40,655 nucleotides of DNA, from positions 1 through 40,655 of the forward strand of contig NZ_JAIVCC010000012.1 of NCBI RefSeq assembly GCF_020866905.1, written 5' to 3'. Shown here piece after piece: positions 37,333-40,655 of this stretch. The notes under the pieces were generated by a model, which saw nothing but the letters and a program-made list of their open reading frames with translations, was not told the DNA's origin and ran no database searches. Positions within the stretch are counted from its first letter, which is position 1. The number at the start of each line of letters is the position of its first letter. This DNA comes from Salinimicrobium sediminilitoris. Its GTDB lineage: Bacteria; Bacteroidota; Bacteroidia; Flavobacteriales; Flavobacteriaceae. A program made the position numbers and the translations under genes.

Positions 37333-37359
37333 AAAACCCCGGAAAGCTCCGGGGTTTTT
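37333..37359 (+). terminator. Terminator of sucC
   Basis: AAAACCCCGGA (37333-37343) pairs with TCCGGGGTTTT (37348-37358) around AAGC and ends in a T tract. Stable, 23 nt past the sucC stop. Confidence 0.92.
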
Positions 37360-37581
37360 CTATTTATGGCAGTAGAGTAGAAGATTGGAAGCTGCCTAAT
37401 ACCTATTGTTGAATACCTGTGTCATTACCCTGTTGACATATTCGTAACCTGGTCTAAAATTCCACCTCAATTTTTGCGAATTAGATAAACATTCCTCAAC
37501 ATTTTGATAACCTCGTTTTTTTCTCAGGACAATTGGTTTGAGATAATTTTACCCCGAAATCAAAAACAAAAAACCAGAGCT

Positions 37582-37923
37582 ATGAAAACAATTAAATCTT
37601 TCCTGTTTACACTAATCATGTTTATCTCATTTTCAAGTATTGCGGCGACTTCTTTAAGTATGACGTCTGGAAAAGATCCTTTTAGCGAAGAAATTTCCAG
37701 AATGCTTTCCCGTTCATCTCTTATTATTGAGAAAGATTTTACAATTAAGGTGTTGTTCATTCTTAATGACAGTAAGGAAATTGAAATAAGATCCATTTCC
37801 TCATCAAATGAAAGGGCAAATAAATTTTTGAGAGCACGTCTAAGTGGTCAACAATTGAAAGGTGCGAATTGGGACTCTAACAAGGTGTATGAATTACCGG
37901 TAAGGGTAAAGGCCATTCGATAA
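37582..37923 (+). CDS. Small secreted protein, tandem family member 1
   Basis: I do not recognise this 113-residue protein. It has a signal peptide (to about residue 23, FSSIAATS). The mature part is about half identical by hand count to member 2 over its last 80 residues, with shared blocks F-T-[IV]-[KR]-V-[LI]-F, [IE]-EI, NE--N-FL--RL--Q-L-G--W and KxYELPV-V. The strand-strand-helix-strand order resembles the TonB C-terminal domain in miniature, which is inference. The ATG at 37582 is chosen for the signal peptide; the frame opens earlier at 37504. It lacks the leader shared by members 2 and 3 and sits downstream of the sucC terminator in a 271-nt gap where I see no other gene. Confidence 0.75.
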   Translation: MKTIKSFLFTLIMFISFSSIAATSLSMTSGKDPFSEEISRMLSRSSLIIEKDFTIKVLFILNDSKEIEIRSISSSNERANKFLRARLSGQQLKGANWDSNKVYELPVRVKAIR

Positions 37924-37970
37924 TTCAGGTTTCGAGAAACTGTTAAAGTTAAGTTAAGGAAAAAGATGAC

Positions 37971-38047
37971 TGTAACAATCGGAAATTGCTTACAGTCTTT
38001 ATGGTATAACATCAATCAATTAATATTAATTTTTAAAACGAACGATT
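37971..38047 (+). promoter_or_regulatory. Leader of small secreted protein 2 (conserved with that of member 3)
   Basis: Shared blocks with 38486-38566: TGTAACAAT, a TTG, AGTCTTTAT-GTA, ATCAATCA, and AAAACGAACG just before the ATG. This likely carries the promoter and 5' untranslated region. Confidence 0.6.
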
Positions 38048-38389
38048 ATGAAACGCTTTAGACTTTTATTAGCCGCTTTTGCATTAACTGTATCAACTGC
38101 AACTCTTGCAAACACCAATTTCGATTTTGAAGAAAGAAACAGATCAATTAGTGATCAAATAGAACAAATGCTTTTAGATTCCGGTTTAGTCATTGAAGAA
38201 GAATTTACAGTGCGGGTTATCTTTAAAGTAAATGAAGATAGAAAAATTGAGATCAGTTTGATTGATTCTCCAAACGAGGAAGTAAATTCTTTCCTTAAAA
38301 AAAGATTGGAGAACCAAAAGCTTTATGGTAAATCCTGGCATTTTGAGAAGATCTATGAATTACCGGTAAAAGTGCAGGCAAGCAGGTAA
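38048..38389 (+). CDS. Small secreted protein, tandem family member 2
   Basis: The 113-residue protein has a signal peptide (about 1-20, ending TATLA) and a mature acidic segment with the family core EEEFTVRVIFKVNEDRKIEI, then SPNEEVNSFLKKRLENQKL, a conserved Trp in GKSWHFEK, and a YELPVKV end. No cysteines, membrane segments or catalytic motifs are visible. Closest relative in the window is member 1 (37582-37923). The V-x-V-x-F-x-V-N-E-D strand pattern followed by a helix and a W-x(n)-L-P-V strand recalls the TonB C-terminal fold. It has its own leader and a strong terminator, so it can be expressed independently. Confidence 0.78.
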   Translation: MKRFRLLLAAFALTVSTATLANTNFDFEERNRSISDQIEQMLLDSGLVIEEEFTVRVIFKVNEDRKIEISLIDSPNEEVNSFLKKRLENQKLYGKSWHFEKIYELPVKVQASR

Positions 38390-38405
38390 GCTGCAGCACA
38401 TTGGT

Positions 38406-38435
38406 AAAAAACCCGGCTAATCACCGGGTTTTTTT
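38406..38435 (+). terminator. Terminator after small secreted protein 2
   Basis: AAAAAACCCGG (38406-38416) pairs with CCGGGTTTTTT (38424-38434), loop CTAATCA, with a continuing T tract. Confidence 0.92.
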
Positions 38436-38485
38436 ATGACCTTACAAGGAAAGGTCAAAAATTTTCGTTAAAATTTCCTGAGTGT

Positions 38486-38566
38486 TGTAACAATTGTCTC
38501 TTTGTGAAGTCTTTATAGTAAATCATCAATCATCAAATCGCATCAATTAATTTAAAAACGAACGTC
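38486..38566 (+). promoter_or_regulatory. Leader of small secreted protein 3 (conserved with that of member 2)
   Basis: Repeats the blocks TGTAACAAT, TTG, AGTCTTTAT-GTA, ATCAATCA and AAAACGAACG seen at 37971-38047, with an inserted ATCATCAAATCGC-like stretch. Confidence 0.6.
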
Positions 38567-38905
38567 ATGAAAAATTTAAAACTGTTGTTAGTAGTATTTG
38601 CAATAATCATTTCTTCAACTGTATCAGCCAGGGAGATTAAAAGTCTTGCAAATCCAGATTCAGTATCTGTTGAAATTGAAAGAATTCTTGAAAATGTGAA
38701 ATTAGCCAACGAGTGTGAACCACTTGAAGTAACAGTATTCTTTTCAGTTTCTGAAGATCAAAAGATCCAGAGTTTATCGGTTTCTTCTTCTAATGGGGAA
38801 GTGAATGAGTACATTCAGAAGCAATTGTCCAACAGATTGCTTCCAGCCGAATCCTGGATGAAAGGCAGAATTTATGAACTCACTGTTGTAAAGAAAATGA
38901 GTTAA
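38567..38905 (+). CDS. Small secreted protein, tandem family member 3
   Basis: This 112-residue protein is the most divergent of the three. It has a signal peptide (about 1-21, ending TVSA) and keeps the family outline: EVTVFFSVSEDQKIQSL, then SNGEVNEYIQKQLSNR, a Trp in AESWMKG and YELTVV at the end. It differs in having one cysteine (NECEPL) and in losing the LPV motif. The shared leader with member 2 suggests duplication of a gene together with its promoter. A terminator follows that also serves the convergent cysH. Confidence 0.75.
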   Translation: MKNLKLLLVVFAIIISSTVSAREIKSLANPDSVSVEIERILENVKLANECEPLEVTVFFSVSEDQKIQSLSVSSSNGEVNEYIQKQLSNRLLPAESWMKGRIYELTVVKKMS

Positions 38906-38920
38906 GTCAAGCTGACCTTA

Positions 38921-38956
38921 AAAAACAACCCGGAAGTAATCGCTCCGGGTTTTTTA
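38921..38956. terminator. Bidirectional terminator between small protein 3 and cysH
   Basis: AACCCGGA (38927-38934) pairs with TCCGGGTT (38944-38951). T tracts exist on both strands (38950-38956 on plus; A tract 38921-38925 read on minus). Confidence 0.9.
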
Positions 38957-38957
38957 T

Positions 38958-39647
38958 TTATAGGTGTAAACCACATTCGGTTTTAGGGCTGTTGTTCCAG
39001 CGGCCGCTTCTTTCATCTCCCGGTGCAGTACAGGGAGAGCAGCCAATCGAACTGTATCCCTTTGAAACCAGAGGATGAAAAGGGAGTTCATGTTTTGCAA
39101 TAAACTCATCCCGCTCTTTCTTTGTGACGTCCAGCAGTGGATAAAACTTAAGGATCTCTCCCCTGTTTTCAAAAATGTCAAGGGTGGAACGGTGGTCGCT
39201 TTGCCATTCCATCAAGCCGCTTACCCAAACAGTGTATTTTGTCTTGATTATATCCAGAGGCTTCACCTTGTTTATGTGACAACAGAAATCGGGATTTTTT
39301 TTCCATGTCTCATCAGTTCTTGTAAAATCGTGTTCCTCTTTTAATGCACTAATGGATCTTACCTTAAGCCCGTAAAGCTCAGCCAATTTTTTCCTGTACT
39401 TGAGGGTTTCATCAAAATGGTAACCGGTATCAATGAAATATATAAGTTGATCACGATTAACCTCCGAAAATAGTTTTAAAAGAAAGGCAGAGGTAGCAGC
39501 AAAGGAGCTGGTAAGCATTATTTCGGTAAGGCTAAAATCCTTGTAGAGTTCTTCTATTCTCTCATGTAGGTTAAGATCCCGGTATTTTTTATTGAGCGAG
39601 GCAACTTCAGAAGCCGTGACGATTCTCTTCTCGGAAATTACTTCCAT
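38958..39647 (-). CDS. cysH: Phosphoadenylyl/adenylyl-sulfate reductase (APS-reductase type)
   Basis: This cytoplasmic enzyme reduces APS or PAPS to sulfite in assimilatory sulfate reduction. The 229-residue protein has the P-loop-like SSFAATSA (47-54), FIDTGYHFDETLKYR (71-85), the paired cysteines in FCCHINKV (C122, C123) and CSPC (C203, C206), and the C-terminal catalytic ECGLH (C225). The CC...CxxC set is that of [4Fe-4S] enzymes using APS, so adenylyl-sulfate reductase activity is likely. It starts 3 nt after the DUF1456 gene stop; cysD/cysN are not in the window. Confidence 0.93.
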   Translation of the reverse strand: MEVISEKRIVTASEVASLNKKYRDLNLHERIEELYKDFSLTEIMLTSSFAATSAFLLKLFSEVNRDQLIYFIDTGYHFDETLKYRKKLAELYGLKVRSISALKEEHDFTRTDETWKKNPDFCCHINKVKPLDIIKTKYTVWVSGLMEWQSDHRSTLDIFENRGEILKFYPLLDVTKKERDEFIAKHELPFHPLVSKGYSSIGCSPCTAPGDERSGRWNNSPKTECGLHL

Positions 39648-39650
39648 GGG

Positions 39651-39896
39651 CTACTTTTTTTCTTCTTTTTTGGGCATAGGTCCACGTTTGTAGATCACTA
39701 ATCCATTGAGGAAATTCCGTAGAAATTGATCCCCGCATTCCATATATTTTGGATGGTCTTCACTTCGAAAAATAGCTCCAATCTCACTTTTGGTGACTTT
39801 GAAATCCACGAGGGAGCAAATATGAACAATATCCTCATCCCGTAGTTTTAAAGCAACTCTCAATTTCTTGAAGATATCATTATTAGATAGAGGCAT
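39651..39896 (-). CDS. DUF1456 (YehS-like) protein, single-repeat form
   Basis: The 81-residue protein aligns well with the second half of E. coli YehS as I recall it: NNDIFKKLRVALKLRDEDIV, then KSEIGAIFRSEDHPKYMECGDQFLRNFLNGL. YehS carries two such repeats over about 156 residues, so this is a half-length version with one repeat. It has an intact start, stop and basic tail, so it looks like a real short form and not a fragment. Function unknown. It is the first gene of a probable operon with cysH (3-nt gap); a TACTTTTA box at 39914-39921 on the minus strand may be its promoter. Confidence 0.8.
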   Translation of the reverse strand: MPLSNNDIFKKLRVALKLRDEDIVHICSLVDFKVTKSEIGAIFRSEDHPKYMECGDQFLRNFLNGLVIYKRGPMPKKEEKK

Positions 39897-39984
39897 AGGT
39901 GAGTTTTAGGCTGTAAAAGTACATAAGCCTGTTGAATTAAGGAAGTTTCTAAAGCAAAGTAAAAGAGTTTCTGTAAAAACCTTT

Positions 39985-40035
39985 TTAATGCAGACATAAT
40001 GACACCTAAAAACAACTTAATGCAGACAAAATGGC
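39985..40035. repeat. Direct repeat pair upstream of hsp20
   Basis: TTAATGCAGACA-AATG-C occurs at 39985-40003 and 40017-40035 (17 of 19 bases equal), 32 bp apart, about three helical turns. The second copy ends near the position expected for the -33 element of hsp20, so these may be binding sites for a stress regulator. Confidence 0.6.
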
Positions 40036-40111
40036 GTATTTTATGAACTGGTATTTAATTTGACTGATGGAAATTGAAAAGTAAAAATGTATAACATAAA
40101 AATATTTAGCT

Positions 40112-40558
40112 ATGAACCTTGTAAAACGAAACACCGACAACTGGCTTCCATCAATTTTTGATGACATGTTCAAAACCGACTGGATGGACAATGGAAACTC
40201 CGGAATGAACCGCATTGGAACCAGCGTTCCTGCCGTAAACATTTCTGAAGATGATGATGCTTTTCATCTCGAACTTGCCGCTCCCGGTATGACTAAAAAA
40301 GATTTTAATCTGGAATTGGATAACGGAGTTCTTACCATTTCTTCTGAAGTTAGAAAAGAAGATGAGAAAAAAGAGAATGGTGGAAGATTCACCCGCCGCG
40401 AATTTAGCTACAGTAGCTTTAAGCGTGCTTTCAGTCTTCCTGAAACAGCAGATCCCGAAAAGATCTCTGCACAATACAAAGAAGGAGTATTAAAAATTGA
40501 GCTTCCAAAACGTGAAGATGCTAAGGTACAGGCCAAACGAATGATTGATATCAAATAA
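40112..40558 (+). CDS. Hsp20/alpha-crystallin family small heat-shock protein
   Basis: The 148-residue chaperone holds unfolding proteins. It has a short N-terminal arm with DNWLPSIFDDMF, then the alpha-crystallin domain from about residue 38 (VPAVNISEDDDAFHLELAAPGM) with RFTRREFSYSSFKRAFSLPE and the closing EGVLKIELPK, and an end with a basic IDIK tail. Length is typical. A TTAATTTG box at 40055-40062 (one mismatch to TAnnTTTG) lies upstream, with direct repeats further up. A terminator and a palindrome follow. Confidence 0.94.
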   Translation: MNLVKRNTDNWLPSIFDDMFKTDWMDNGNSGMNRIGTSVPAVNISEDDDAFHLELAAPGMTKKDFNLELDNGVLTISSEVRKEDEKKENGGRFTRREFSYSSFKRAFSLPETADPEKISAQYKEGVLKIELPKREDAKVQAKRMIDIK

Positions 40559-40566
40559 TGTAAGGT

Positions 40567-40581
40567 TTTACAAATTGTAAA
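40567..40581. promoter_or_regulatory. 15-bp palindrome TTTACAA-A-TTGTAAA
   Basis: Perfect 7+1+7 palindrome in the 3' region of hsp20, 8 nt past its stop. The arms are identical to those at 35333-35347. Confidence 0.45.
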
Positions 40582-40584
40582 GAG

Positions 40585-40619
40585 GTCGTCTAAAAAGTAA
40601 TTTTTAGGCGGCTTTTTTT
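40585..40619 (+). terminator. Terminator of hsp20
   Basis: GTCGTCTAAAAA (40585-40596) pairs with TTTTTAGGCGGC (40601-40612, with two G-T pairs) around GTAA, followed by a T tract to 40619. Confidence 0.88.
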
Positions 40620-40655
40620 ATTGTCAATATGTGAAGCAATACTTTTTCCTCTTTT

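Overview
The window looks like ordinary chromosome from a member of the Flavobacteriaceae (Bacteroidota). Evidence: about 40% G+C by eye, exact matches to the Bacteroidota -7 promoter box TAnnTTTG just upstream of many starts, weak Shine-Dalgarno sequences, lipoproteins with a Cys-Ser-Asp-Asp-Asp-Asp N-terminus, a bacillithiol synthase (BshC), and intergenic TCTGCG-type and ATCTCAC-type repeats of a kind I recall from flavobacterial genomes. I saw no insertion sequence, integrase, phage gene, CRISPR array, rRNA or tRNA. Genus cannot be fixed from the sequence; a marine Gramella/Salegentibacter-like organism is only a guess.

Layout. 1-6.5 kb: a minus-strand operon (M14 zinc carboxypeptidase, CaCA-type Na+/Ca2+ antiporter, M16 zinc peptidase). 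6.5-9.5 kb: divergent bshC, translationally coupled to a PLP-dependent decarboxylase. 9.5-9.9 kb: a repeat island between convergent genes. 9.9-11.5 kb: DUF2071 and SIMPL-domain genes on the minus strand. 11.6-16.0 kb: guaA followed by a tightly packed run (LysM/periplasmic-binding-fold protein, OsmC, DUF922 HExxH protein). 16.0-18.2 kb: mnmA and a nitronate-monooxygenase-like flavoprotein on the minus strand. 18.3-20.6 kb: envelope proteins (lipocalin-like lipoprotein, MORN-type repeat protein, two-domain fasciclin lipoprotein). 20.6-24.2 kb: pyrG-yidC. 24.3-30.5 kb: DUF3820, GH3-family enzyme, HELGH metallopeptidase, Fpg/Nei glycosylase overlapping a DUF72 gene, and a minus-strand pair (erythromycin-esterase-like, metallo-beta-lactamase fold). 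30.7-33.3 kb: a two-TM potassium channel and a TrkH-type K+ transporter. 33.4-37.3 kb: DUF4168, lysA, a stand-alone LON substrate-binding domain protein, sucC. 37.5-38.9 kb: three tandem, paralogous ~113-residue secreted proteins of unknown function. 38.9-39.9 kb: a half-length DUF1456 (YehS-like) gene coupled to an APS-reductase-type cysH. 40.1-40.6 kb: hsp20.

The functional mix is mostly housekeeping (GMP, CTP, lysine, TCA cycle, tRNA thiolation, membrane insertion) with envelope and stress genes between. No large coherent novel system is evident. The least explained elements are the tandem small secreted family with its duplicated leader, the repeat island at 9.5-9.9 kb, and several palindromes and direct repeats next to stress or transport genes, notably a 15-bp palindrome shared by the LON-domain gene and hsp20.
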